This document shows positions 8,252 through 15,925 of a stretch of DNA of 39,567 nucleotides, piece by piece. A program made the position numbers and the translations under genes. The notes below the pieces were generated by a model, which was given only the letters and a program-made list of their open reading frames with translations, did not search any database and was not told the origin of the DNA. Origin of the DNA: CALOCV01 sp942491955 (GTDB lineage: Bacteria; Chlamydiota; Chlamydiia; Chlamydiales; CALOCV01); the NCBI GenBank assembly GCA_942491955.1, contig CALOCV010000034.1:1-39567 (forward strand), read 5' to 3'. Every line of letters begins with the position of its first letter. Position 1 is the first letter of the stretch.

Positions 8252-9595
8252 ATGGAACAGATCCGTCAGACGAATATACAGAGTTATCTTAGCGATTTAC
8301 AACAAGAGAGAAGACCATCGCATAAGCGCCTTGTTTTAAAATCTACATCGGCCGGGACAGTGGTCGAGTATCGCCATGTCAATTGGATCGAGAGAATTTT
8401 TGCGAGGATGGGATTTGGCAAGGCAAATTTTTCCCGCGTCGTCTCTTTCATCAAGGCAAATCAATGGTCTTATTGGAATGAAACCGATGGATTAAAAAAT
8501 CGCTTCCAAAGAGAGATTGATGCGTATATTCGCAAACAATTTTTCTTTCGCAAACGACTACAGAAAGAGATGTTCCTTTCTCCTCCCCCCATTAATAAGC
8601 GGCCATCTAGTGATTCACTTCCTCAACGACCTATTCCTCAACGACCTAAAAGGAAAGAAATCGATACGAAGGATATTCAAGGTAGTGAACCGCAGAAAGG
8701 GACCCATCAATACCAGCTTCATCAAATCATTCAGTCATTTTCAATGGATTCGTCACTTTTTGAGGAATCTCCTTCAAATCGACAAAATCAACAGAAAATC
8801 GGAAAAATTTTACAAGAATATGTATTGCCCATTTATAAAACGCCCATGCCGCGAATAGCTTCATATAGGGGGGAAGGGGCCGTAAGGCACATTCTTAGAA
8901 AAACGTCTCTTGGGAATTATCAAGCAACCGCGCTAGAAGTCAAAGACGAAAAAATTCCTGCTCGCAGTACCCATGGAACGATGCATGCAGCCCGAGTTAC
9001 TTTATGGACGCAAGTGTTGATTCATGCAAATAACAAGCTAAAAAATCCAATCCAGAAAGATGCGTATAACCCGATTTTTCTTGCTACGGCGGGTGGTATG
9101 CACGATGCTGCACGCGAAGATGAGGGGGTTGATTATTGGGATTCCGAAAGTGCGGATTTGCTAACAACTCTTTTAACTAAGGCAAAAATCGATTCAAATA
9201 CAATCCCCATCTATGATCAAACAATTCGAGAAAAAGATCCCGTAGAGAGGAAATTTACTACTATCCCACAACAACTCGTGCACGACGCCGATTGTCTTGA
9301 AATTATACGTTGTTACGGAAGAGGCGCGTTTAGGCAAAGCGAATTATGCCTTTTTGCTCATAAAGACAATGACCCACACCTCTTTAATGCATTTATCGAT
9401 GAAGTGGCTACTTTTATTGAAAGAACGGATTCAGAACAAGTTCGCAACGATTTTGAGCATGGTAGTGCCGATTTTTATGGGGATCTCATTCGAATGCTCT
9501 TTCAGTGGCATGCAAAAACAAACGAGTTCCCCCTGATCACTTCATGGATCCGAGAGGAGATGGAAGAAGTTCTTAATACCAAACGAAATAAATAA
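8252..9595 (+). CDS. HD-like phosphohydrolase/phosphodiesterase, candidate effector
   Basis: 447 residues, no signal peptide and no membrane segment. Residues 1 to about 105 are basic with no family I recognise. Residues 108-140 are proline-rich (PQRPIPQRPKRK). From about 238 the protein has metal-site motifs spaced like an HD-type phosphohydrolase: HGTMHAARV (His241, His245, Arg248), MHDAAREDEGVDYWDSESA (His284, Asp285, Arg288, Glu289) and LVHDADCLEI (His344, Asp345). The HG..H..RV / HD..RE.EG.D.W..S pattern is reminiscent of the phosphodiesterase domain of Legionella SidE and Dup enzymes; this is my inference from memory of the motif style, not an alignment. The ATG follows GAGGA by 7 bases. 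It is monocistronic, transcribed away from rpsA and converging on the lipid A operon. Confidence 0.6.
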   Translation: MEQIRQTNIQSYLSDLQQERRPSHKRLVLKSTSAGTVVEYRHVNWIERIFARMGFGKANFSRVVSFIKANQWSYWNETDGLKNRFQREIDAYIRKQFFFRKRLQKEMFLSPPPINKRPSSDSLPQRPIPQRPKRKEIDTKDIQGSEPQKGTHQYQLHQIIQSFSMDSSLFEESPSNRQNQQKIGKILQEYVLPIYKTPMPRIASYRGEGAVRHILRKTSLGNYQATALEVKDEKIPARSTHGTMHAARVTLWTQVLIHANNKLKNPIQKDAYNPIFLATAGGMHDAAREDEGVDYWDSESADLLTTLLTKAKIDSNTIPIYDQTIREKDPVERKFTTIPQQLVHDADCLEIIRCYGRGAFRQSELCLFAHKDNDPHLFNAFIDEVATFIERTDSEQVRNDFEHGSADFYGDLIRMLFQWHAKTNEFPLITSWIREEMEEVLNTKRNK

Positions 9596-9668
9596 ACACA
9601 CAAATTGGATTCAAGGTTGTTTCTGATAAATGGTATTAGACACACCCTAGAATCCCTCTCCTTTTTCT

Positions 9669-10339
9669 TTATTTTGGCCAGTGTTGTTGGTCGGGAAGTA
9701 GCTCTTCATAGAGGGCTTTGCCGCTAAAATGGAGCAAACTTTCTAATTCTTGATTTTTCTGGGAAAGCGAAGAGGTTCCCTCCTTTTCAACAAAATAAGG
9801 GGTACCCCATTCGACAATAATGTGAGAAAATGGCTTAGGAATGATCATTTTATCCCATGTGTTTAGTTGCCAAAATCGCGAAGCGGCCCACGAAAAAGGG
9901 ATTACATAACTTCCTGTGGCTTTCGCAGCAAGTGTCGCTCCCGGTTTTACCTGGTAGCGAGGTCCGCGAGGTCCATCAGGGTGATTAAAATGACTCTGCG
10001 CTCTTTTTCGAGTTTTTTTACCATCTCTTTTAAAGCAATATGACGGGCATTATGGGGAACCGCGATCACTTCTGCTGAAGAATAGCTTTTTGCAAGCGAG
10101 GCCAAGAGTTGTCCGTCGCGGCTATGGCTAATGAATGCCGAGTAGGGAAAAGAGGAGGCAAAACGAGAGAGGAAATAGGGCATGAAAAGGAGTCGGTTAT
10201 GCCAACACATCAAAATACAACGTTCCTGCGCAGCAAATTGGCGGAAACGATTAAGCCCTCGTATTTCGATCCGGCACGTCCTTCCCAAAAGAGCCAATAA
10301 AGGTTTTAATAAAAATGGTAGTAGAGAAGCACGGTTCAT
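9669..10339 (-). CDS. DUF374-type lysophospholipid acyltransferase family protein (frameshifted)
   Basis: The uninterrupted frame (130 residues, from ATG at 10339) has the LPLAT features CILMCWHNRL (H-containing block), SHSRDGQLLA and VILIT. It then goes out of frame at a CCC run (plus-strand GGG 9979-9981) and stops at 9947. Adding one C restores PDGPRGPRYQVKPGA, the hallmark DUF374 block, and the frame continues through IPFSWAASRFWQLNTWD to a TAA at 9669, giving about 223 residues, the expected family length. It probably adds an acyl chain to an envelope lipid, consistent with its place after lpxB, with which it overlaps (ATGA). A single missing base in a homopolymer is more likely sequence error than decay, because the downstream frame is intact. 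Confidence 0.85.
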
Positions 10340-11469
10340 AGGATAGCTTGAATCGCCTTAACGGCTTCGGTTCCCGTATCTTTTTCCACCAGAAGTTCTT
10401 GTAGTTGTTTGCACTCGTGACGACACACCTCACGATCGAATGCTTCCATGGTGGAGAAAATTTGTTCAGCAGAGCAGCCCCCGGCAATCAATTCTGGAAA
10501 AGCCTCTTTTTGTAGTAAAATATTTACGAGGGAGTAATGGGGGAGATTGACGCGTAAAAGGTATTGGGCAACCCAACGGTTAAGGCGTGTTAGGGCATAG
10601 ATCACAATAGAGGGTGTTCCCTGAAGTGCTAATTCCAGATTGACCGTACCCGACTTCGCTATAGCGAGCTCGCTCTCTTTCATCATTTCATAGCGATAGG
10701 CATGGGGAATAAAGAAAGGCGGTTGCTTTTTAGCAAGAGGGGAATCGGCATATATTTTTTGCAAAAGAGGGATCAAAGAGGTGTCTGCACAGGAAACAAG
10801 ATGGAGATGGTGTTCTTTAGAGCGACTTACCGCATCCAACATCGGTGGAAAATTGCGTTCAATTTCTCCTTGGCGACTACCAGGGAAAAGAGAGCGGATT
10901 CTTGCATCGTTCGGGATGTGGTGCTTTTGTTTCCACATCGCATCGTCGATGTGCACGCGTATTTTTGTTAGGAGAGGATTGCCAACATAGACACAAGGAA
11001 GAGAGGTTTTGGCGAACAGATCGACTTCAAAGGGGAAAATGGAGAGTAACAGGTCCAAATCCCGTTCCATCCGGATCATTCTTTTTTTTCCCCAAGCCCA
11101 TACTTTTGGGCAGATGTATTGAACAATCTTTCCTTGGTAACCCCTTTTTTTAAGAGCCTTGGCTAGGGCAAGGTTAAACATAGGGTAATCAACCAGTAGG
11201 AGGAGCGTTGGACGGGATTCAAGAATGTGGTGAAGAATTTTGCGCAAGTCCCACCAAATTTTTGGAAAACGCCCTATCACATCAGAAGCTCCCATCACCT
11301 GGAAAGAAGAGAAGGGGAGGAAAGGGATCATTCCCTCTTTTTCAAGAGCAGGCCCTCCAATTCCTTCAAAAAAAGCATGGGGGTAATTTTTTTTTAATGC
11401 GTGGAGCACAGAAGAGGCCTGTTCATCTCCACTTTTCTCGCCAGCAACAATAAAACAATGATCCATCAT
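10336..11469 (-). CDS. lpxB: Lipid-A-disaccharide synthase
   Basis: 377 residues, the length of single-domain LpxB. It joins UDP-2,3-diacylglucosamine and lipid X into the lipid A disaccharide at the inner membrane. Visible motifs are IVAGEKSGDEQASSVL at the N-terminus, MGASDVIGRFPKI, YICPKVWAWG, LFPGSRQGEIERNFP (the family signature near 195) and AIAKSGTVNLELALQGTPSIVIY for nucleotide-sugar binding. Two ATGs (11469, 11466) overlap the stop of the upstream LAB_N gene. C. trachomatis LpxB is, as I recall, about 600 residues with a membrane domain fused to its N-terminus; here that domain is the separate upstream gene. Confidence 0.95.
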   Translation of the reverse strand: MMDHCFIVAGEKSGDEQASSVLHALKKNYPHAFFEGIGGPALEKEGMIPFLPFSSFQVMGASDVIGRFPKIWWDLRKILHHILESRPTLLLLVDYPMFNLALAKALKKRGYQGKIVQYICPKVWAWGKKRMIRMERDLDLLLSIFPFEVDLFAKTSLPCVYVGNPLLTKIRVHIDDAMWKQKHHIPNDARIRSLFPGSRQGEIERNFPPMLDAVSRSKEHHLHLVSCADTSLIPLLQKIYADSPLAKKQPPFFIPHAYRYEMMKESELAIAKSGTVNLELALQGTPSIVIYALTRLNRWVAQYLLRVNLPHYSLVNILLQKEAFPELIAGGCSAEQIFSTMEAFDREVCRHECKQLQELLVEKDTGTEAVKAIQAIL

Positions 11470-12155
11470 ACTCTCTCATGATGAGGAAGATTTTTTTTTC
11501 TAAGAAAAATGAGATTGCGTGCGTAGGGAATCAAGCCAAGAGCCGGGCCAATGAATTGGACGATATCTCCAATTTTTGCAAAATAGAGCGCAGTGGTCAT
11601 TCCACCAATAAGGCTATACCACCAAAAAAAAGGAGTCACATGGCTCGCTTGTTTTTTTTCTGCATGCCACCATTGGATCCAAAAACGGCTCGAAAAAATG
11701 GCATATCCAATAAAGCCGGTGCAATCCCAAACCAAGGAAGACTCTTTCACTTCTTCTTGCCAAGGCGTTTTAGGAATGCGAAACCACTCCCAATGGATTC
11801 CATCAAAAAATTTTTGCACAACGATATAGGTGCTGATACTTGTTATGATGGCTCCAGCAAAAAAGAGAGGTAAAATTTTGGTTGAAGCCCGTTGTTCTAC
11901 GGGTCGATTCAGATTGAGATTTCTCCAAGAAATCACCCCATTCACTGCTTGAAAAAAAACAATGGGGAGTTGTCCTTGGATCATGGCATGGATAAGCAGA
12001 GAGATATTTCCTGTTAGAGAAAGTTTCCAAAATGTAGGAGAGACGACACTCCGCTTTTTCCATTCACTCTCCATCCATTGGAAAAGAAAACGCCCTGCAA
12101 AAAGAAATGAAGCTAGAAATCCGAATGGATAGAGCATTTCGCGGAGTTCATGCAT
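11466..12155 (-). CDS. Lipid A biosynthesis N-terminal (LAB_N) domain membrane protein
   Basis: 229 residues from the ATG at 12155 (AGGAGA upstream, 8-base overlap with the glycosyltransferase stop). An upstream in-frame start at 12227 would lie deep in the neighbour. Two tandem LAB_N repeats are visible. Repeat one contains FLFAGRFLFQWMESE, SPTFWKLSLTG and QAVNGVISWRNLNL. Repeat two contains IFSSRFWIQWWHAEKK, TPFFWWYSLIGG and LGLIPYARNLIFL. Each repeat has about three hydrophobic helices, so it is an inner-membrane protein resembling small lipid-linked-sugar transport proteins. The RFxxQW and YARN signatures are diagnostic. The reaction or cargo is not known; the lpxB context suggests a role in lipid A or lipid-linked sugar handling. 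Confidence 0.88.
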   Translation of the reverse strand: MHELREMLYPFGFLASFLFAGRFLFQWMESEWKKRSVVSPTFWKLSLTGNISLLIHAMIQGQLPIVFFQAVNGVISWRNLNLNRPVEQRASTKILPLFFAGAIITSISTYIVVQKFFDGIHWEWFRIPKTPWQEEVKESSLVWDCTGFIGYAIFSSRFWIQWWHAEKKQASHVTPFFWWYSLIGGMTTALYFAKIGDIVQFIGPALGLIPYARNLIFLRKKNLPHHERV

Positions 12156-12885
12156 CGCTCGATTTCTCCTGTCGAATGCGGTAGCGGAGACGACGTTTGC
12201 GCATCCAATAGACGGCGAATAGGTCAAAGATCGTGTTAAAGGATCGATTGAAGAAATGGTACTTGCTTGTTCCTGCTAATCGTGGGCGGTGATCGACCCA
12301 GATTTCTTTGACACGAAACCCCTCATTTACCAAAAGAGCGGGCAAGAAGCGGTGCATTCCATTGTATAGATAAATTTTCTTAATCGCCTCAGAGCGAGAA
12401 ATTTTTAGAGAACACCCCGTGTCATGAATTCCATCACGACACACTCTCTTCCGCACACCATTCGCTATTTTGGAGAGAATACGTTTCACTAACGTATCCT
12501 TTCGTTTCCTTCGGCGGCCACAAATCATATCCACCTCTCCCATTTGCTCTAATAAGAGAGGAATATCATGAGGGTTGTTTTGTCCGTCACCGTCCAAAGT
12601 GATAATAAACGTCCCTTTCGCCAGGCGGAATCCCGCATCAAAAGCACTAGATTGCCCATAATTTGCTTCAAAATGAACAGGTCGGAGAAAAAGTTTTTCT
12701 TTTGTCAATTCGTTAAGTATTTCCTCGGTATCATCGGTGGAACCGTCATTGATAGCAAGCAATTCCCAAGGTGCTCCGAGCTTTTTCATTACCTCTTCTA
12801 CCTCGTCAATGAGAGGTTGGAGATGGGGTGCCTCGTTAAAAAACGGAATGACAACAGAGTAGTGGATGGGATAATCGGTCTTCAT
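12148..12885 (-). CDS. Family 2 glycosyltransferase, dolichyl/undecaprenyl-phosphate sugar transferase type
   Basis: 245 residues from the ATG at 12885, whose ATGA overlaps the pcnB stop; a longer frame back to 12996 would run inside pcnB. GT-A fold motifs are YSVVIPFFNEA at the N-terminus, LAINDGSTDDTEEIL (nucleotide site), LDGDGQNNP (DXD-type metal site) and VDHRPRLAGTSKYHF followed by the basic C-terminal tail. This is the DPM1/ArnC-like subgroup that transfers a sugar onto polyprenyl phosphate at the cytoplasmic face. No membrane helices follow the catalytic domain, so membrane work may be done by the adjacent LAB_N protein, as happens in similar gene pairs. The sugar is unknown. Confidence 0.88.
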   Translation of the reverse strand: MKTDYPIHYSVVIPFFNEAPHLQPLIDEVEEVMKKLGAPWELLAINDGSTDDTEEILNELTKEKLFLRPVHFEANYGQSSAFDAGFRLAKGTFIITLDGDGQNNPHDIPLLLEQMGEVDMICGRRRKRKDTLVKRILSKIANGVRKRVCRDGIHDTGCSLKISRSEAIKKIYLYNGMHRFLPALLVNEGFRVKEIWVDHRPRLAGTSKYHFFNRSFNTIFDLFAVYWMRKRRLRYRIRQEKSSDA

Positions 12886-14156
12886 GGTTGAGCTGGAAAA
12901 CGCCTCCTTCTTGGACGTCTCTTCCGACCATGGGAATGGGTATGAGACGAGTGGAGGTTGTGGTGGTGTCCAGCCTCTTGGTAGAGTTTTTTCCACGATT
13001 GATAAAGATCAACCAGTTGTTCATTCACAATAGCGCGGAGCTTAAGAAACTCTAAAGCGAGGCCTAGCTCACGTGCACGGAGTATTTTCTGTCGTGGATG
13101 GCGCTTTCCTGAGAGAGGAGTTAACCGGAATTGCATGGTCAAAATATAGTGAACAAGAGAGCTGAGACGTCGAGGAAATCGGGAAAAAGGGAGTTTGGTC
13201 GCTTTGTCAACCACTTCATTAGCTAGAGTCATCACCTGTCCCATGGTAGGTGGTTGGCCGTTTTCATTCATGCATTGCTGTACTTCTCGTTCTAATAGAG
13301 GGAATACTAGGCAGGAAAAAAGGGTAGCTCTGTCAAGAAAACATTGTTTCTTATGTTGAATCAAACGGTCGGCACCTTTCAAAAGACGAAAGACCCGTTT
13401 CCCTTCGGGAAATTCGAGTAATTCTTCGAGAGCTGGCAAAAGAACGGTGAGAAAGCCATTATTCCAAAGTAGCTCGTAGAATTTTTCCGAAGCACCCGAT
13501 TCCAGCATACGAAGAAGTTCTTCAAGGATACGTGCAGGGGCACTTTTGGTAATCTCTTGGCGGCAGGCGATCAAGGCGTTTTGCGACTCTTGATCGATGG
13601 AAAATTCTAGGCGAGCCTGGAATTTTAAAAGACGGATCATACGAACCGGGTCTTGTTTAAAGCGCCGGTCAGGATCACCGATTGTGCGGAGAATTTTCTC
13701 TTCAATATCTTTTACCCCACCTACGTAATCGATCACTTCGCGTACAGTAGGATCATAAAAAAGGCCATTGATTGTAAAATCTCTCCGGAGGACATCTTCT
13801 TCTGCAGATCCCCAGACGTTATCGCTTAAAATTAATTCTCCATCCAAGGGATCCCCGGAACGGAAAGTAGAGACTTCGTAAATTTTTTTTCCAAAGCGAA
13901 TATGGGCGAGTCGGAAACGTCGTCCTATCAAGAGACATTGACGTCGGAAAAGCGTCTTGATTTCGTCGGGCTTTGCTGATGTAGAAATATCAAAATCTTT
14001 CGGTTTTTTTTGAAGGAGAAGATCACGCACACCACCCCCAACCAGATAAGCCGCATGTCCTGCTTCGCGAAGGCGGTGAATGACTTGTAAAGCCTCGGGA
14101 TCGATCAAATGGTTGTCAATCGCGTGGTCTTGAGCTTCATAGATAGAAGGTTGCAC
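12882..14156 (-). CDS. pcnB: Poly(A) polymerase / tRNA nucleotidyltransferase family protein PcnB
   Basis: 424 residues. It adds poly(A) to RNA 3' ends, which marks them for decay. Class II nucleotidyltransferase motifs are YLVGGGVRDLLL (about 37-48), KDFDISTSA with the catalytic DxD, EEDVLRRDFTINGLFYD, and GDPDRRFKQDPVRMIR (flexible-loop and basic region). The C-terminal 27 residues are rich in His and Arg (HHHNLHSSHTHSHGRKRRPRRRR), a likely RNA-binding tail. The start codon is GTG at 14154-14156, supported by a promoter at 14187-14216 that gives only a short leader; no clear ribosome site is seen. It leads the envelope operon and overlaps the glycosyltransferase by ATGA. Confidence 0.92.
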   Translation of the reverse strand: MQPSIYEAQDHAIDNHLIDPEALQVIHRLREAGHAAYLVGGGVRDLLLQKKPKDFDISTSAKPDEIKTLFRRQCLLIGRRFRLAHIRFGKKIYEVSTFRSGDPLDGELILSDNVWGSAEEDVLRRDFTINGLFYDPTVREVIDYVGGVKDIEEKILRTIGDPDRRFKQDPVRMIRLLKFQARLEFSIDQESQNALIACRQEITKSAPARILEELLRMLESGASEKFYELLWNNGFLTVLLPALEELLEFPEGKRVFRLLKGADRLIQHKKQCFLDRATLFSCLVFPLLEREVQQCMNENGQPPTMGQVMTLANEVVDKATKLPFSRFPRRLSSLVHYILTMQFRLTPLSGKRHPRQKILRARELGLALEFLKLRAIVNEQLVDLYQSWKKLYQEAGHHHNLHSSHTHSHGRKRRPRRRRFPAQP

Positions 14157-14186
14157 AAAGAGTATCGTAGTGTTCTAAAAATACAT

Positions 14187-14216
14187 AGTATAGTGGTGGT
14201 ATCGAGAAATTGTCAA
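14187..14216 (-). promoter_or_regulatory. Strong sigma70-type promoter of the pcnB-lpxB operon
   Basis: On the minus strand a perfect TTGACA (14211-14216) is followed after 18 bases by TATACT (14187-14192, 5 of 6 matches). Transcription would begin near 14180, about 24 bases before the GTG of pcnB. All five downstream genes overlap or abut, so this is probably the operon promoter. Confidence 0.7.
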
Positions 14217-14417
14217 TGGAGATCGCGATCTATCGGAAACCCAGAAATTGAAGAGAGTAGGAGATGTTGAAACATACATAGCCGGAAAAAAATTTAAAAG
14301 TTCGTCAAAAGCACTCTGCGGATAGGTTCTTGTTTCCATTGGTATATACCGATCGCGAGTCAAAATTTTGATTTTCACTTTTAGGCCAATCGTTGAAGAG
14401 TCGAGTAAGGGGTAAAT

Positions 14418-14583
14418 TTATACCAATTCCGGTAAGAAAATGCATAAAGTGGATTCAGGATTTTTTTGCGAAATTTGTTTTGGAGATCGCAGCAAACTCT
14501 TGTGAGTTTGCAAGATAGAAAAACAGATTGCGCAAAGAAAGATGAAGATCAATTTGTGCACTTTCTTACCGGAATTGGTATTA
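14418..14583. mobile_element. 160-bp foldback (MITE-like) element with TTA target duplication
   Basis: Terminal inverted repeats TACCAATTCCGGTAAGAAA plus RTGCA lie at 14421-14444 and 14557-14580 with one mismatch. Both ends are flanked by TTA (14418-14420 and 14581-14583), which fits a 3-bp target duplication. The interior is also an imperfect palindrome whose centre is GCAAACTC-ttgt-GAGTTTGC (14492-14511), so the whole element could fold into one long hairpin. No coding potential is seen. A TNA duplication is typical of the IS1031 group of IS5 transposases, so such an enzyme may have mobilised it. The rest of the 14157-14759 gap holds the pcnB promoter, the repeat at 14711-14727, and nothing else I recognise. 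Confidence 0.7.
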
Positions 14584-14710
14584 GACCGATTCAGGCCTCT
14601 TTTGTAAACATGTAATGATTCATTTGTGAGTGGAATGGGAAATGTAAAGAACCTCAACGATGAAACGATAGGAACGATAAAAAAGAAAAGGAGCTCCCTC
14701 ACTCGGATTG

Positions 14711-14727
14711 ATACCCAAACAACTTCA
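14711..14727 (-). repeat. Half copy of the interspersed ATACCCAAACAACTTC unit
   Basis: ATACCCAAACAACTTCA, the reverse complement of the 3' part of the unit at 8209-8233 and identical in its first 16 bases to the left arm at 27683. It ends 32 bases before the ackA start codon. Confidence 0.6.
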
Positions 14728-14759
14728 CCAAAAAAGAATATATCGAGTAAAAGGACGAC

Positions 14760-15923
14760 ATGCCCTTCCCTTGCCTAGTCATCAACGTCGGCTCCTCTAG
14801 CATCAAATTTGCTTTTTTTGTAGAAAAGCAGGTTCCGTCTTTGGTTGTGCAGGGGAGTGTGGAACGCATCGGTTTCCCAAAAACGGTGTTTTCGGCTTTT
14901 TCTCCGAATGGTGATCTTCGTGTTACAGAGATCCTGTCAACAAGAACGCATGAAGAAGCTCTCTTTTTCCTTTTCGATTGGCTAGAAAAGGAGGGGACTT
15001 TTCCCTCCATCAACACCATCGCTCATCGTATTGTGCAAGGAGGACCACACTATTGTGCTCCTACCCCTTTAACCAGTGGTGTGATGCAAGCTCTAGAAGC
15101 GTTTGCTCCTTATGATCCCGAACACCTTCCCCAACAGATTAAAATCATTCACGTGTGTCAAAAACGGTATCCTCAACATTTACAAATCGCTTGTTTTGAC
15201 ACCTATTTCCATCGTCACCTCCCTCCTGTTGCCAAGCGTCTTCCGATCCCTAGGCATTATCACGATAAAGGAGTTGTGCGATATGGATTTCATGGAATCT
15301 CGTATGAATGGATTCTTCATACGTTGCAACACGATCATCCCAAAGAAGCAATAGAAAAAATCATCATCGCTCATCTTGGGAATGGAGCCAGTATGGCTGC
15401 CGTCTACGAAGGAAAAGGTATCGATACTACGATGGGGTTTAGTCCAACAGGAGGGCTTGTCATGAGTTCGCGGACAGGTGATCTCGATCCTGGCGTTCTT
15501 CTCTATGCACAAGAACAAGGAGAAGATCTTCGAACCTTTGTCAATGAGAAAAGTGGGTTGTTGGGTGTATCGGGCATCACTTCAGATATGAAAGATCTTT
15601 TGGCCAAAGAGGAAGAATCGTTGGCGGCCAAAGAGGCCATTGATCTATTTTGCTACCAAGCAAAAAAACATTTTGGTGCTCTCTATGCAGTCCTTGGAGG
15701 TGTGGATACGTTGGTATTTACAGGAGGAATTGGGGAGCACTCTTCTGAAATAAGAGAACGCATTTGCCATGACCTTGCCTTTTGTGGTATTGCCATTGAC
15801 AAAGCGAAAAATCAAGAACAGGCGGCAATCATTTCCACTGCAAACAGTGACGTCAAGGTGCGGATCATCCAGGCCAATGAAGAGGCAATGATGGCATTAC
15901 ATGTTTATCTATTAAGGAATTGA
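14760..15923 (+). CDS. ackA: Acetate kinase
   Basis: 387 residues. It interconverts acetyl phosphate + ADP and acetate + ATP. ASKHA-fold motifs seen are NVGSSSIKF (residues 7-15, first phosphate loop), AHRIVQGG near 85, FDTYFHRHLPP with the catalytic Asp, YGFHGISYEW, AHLGNGASMAA and FTGGIGEHSSEIRE. The ATG follows AAGG by about 5 bases. The stop is two bases before the xfp start, so the two form an operon: Xfp makes acetyl phosphate and AckA turns it into ATP. No phosphotransacetylase gene is seen nearby. The leader contains the short repeat at 14711-14727. Confidence 0.95.
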   Translation: MPFPCLVINVGSSSIKFAFFVEKQVPSLVVQGSVERIGFPKTVFSAFSPNGDLRVTEILSTRTHEEALFFLFDWLEKEGTFPSINTIAHRIVQGGPHYCAPTPLTSGVMQALEAFAPYDPEHLPQQIKIIHVCQKRYPQHLQIACFDTYFHRHLPPVAKRLPIPRHYHDKGVVRYGFHGISYEWILHTLQHDHPKEAIEKIIIAHLGNGASMAAVYEGKGIDTTMGFSPTGGLVMSSRTGDLDPGVLLYAQEQGEDLRTFVNEKSGLLGVSGITSDMKDLLAKEEESLAAKEAIDLFCYQAKKHFGALYAVLGGVDTLVFTGGIGEHSSEIRERICHDLAFCGIAIDKAKNQEQAAIISTANSDVKVRIIQANEEAMMALHVYLLRN

Positions 15924-15925
15924 GT

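Noticed and set aside
14221..14410. Palindromes GATCGCGATC and TCAAAATTTTGA as possible operators in the pcnB-ackA gap
   Set aside because: They are short self-complementary words in AT-rich DNA with no repeat elsewhere and no fixed relation to the promoter. No tRNA or other RNA gene could be recognised there either.
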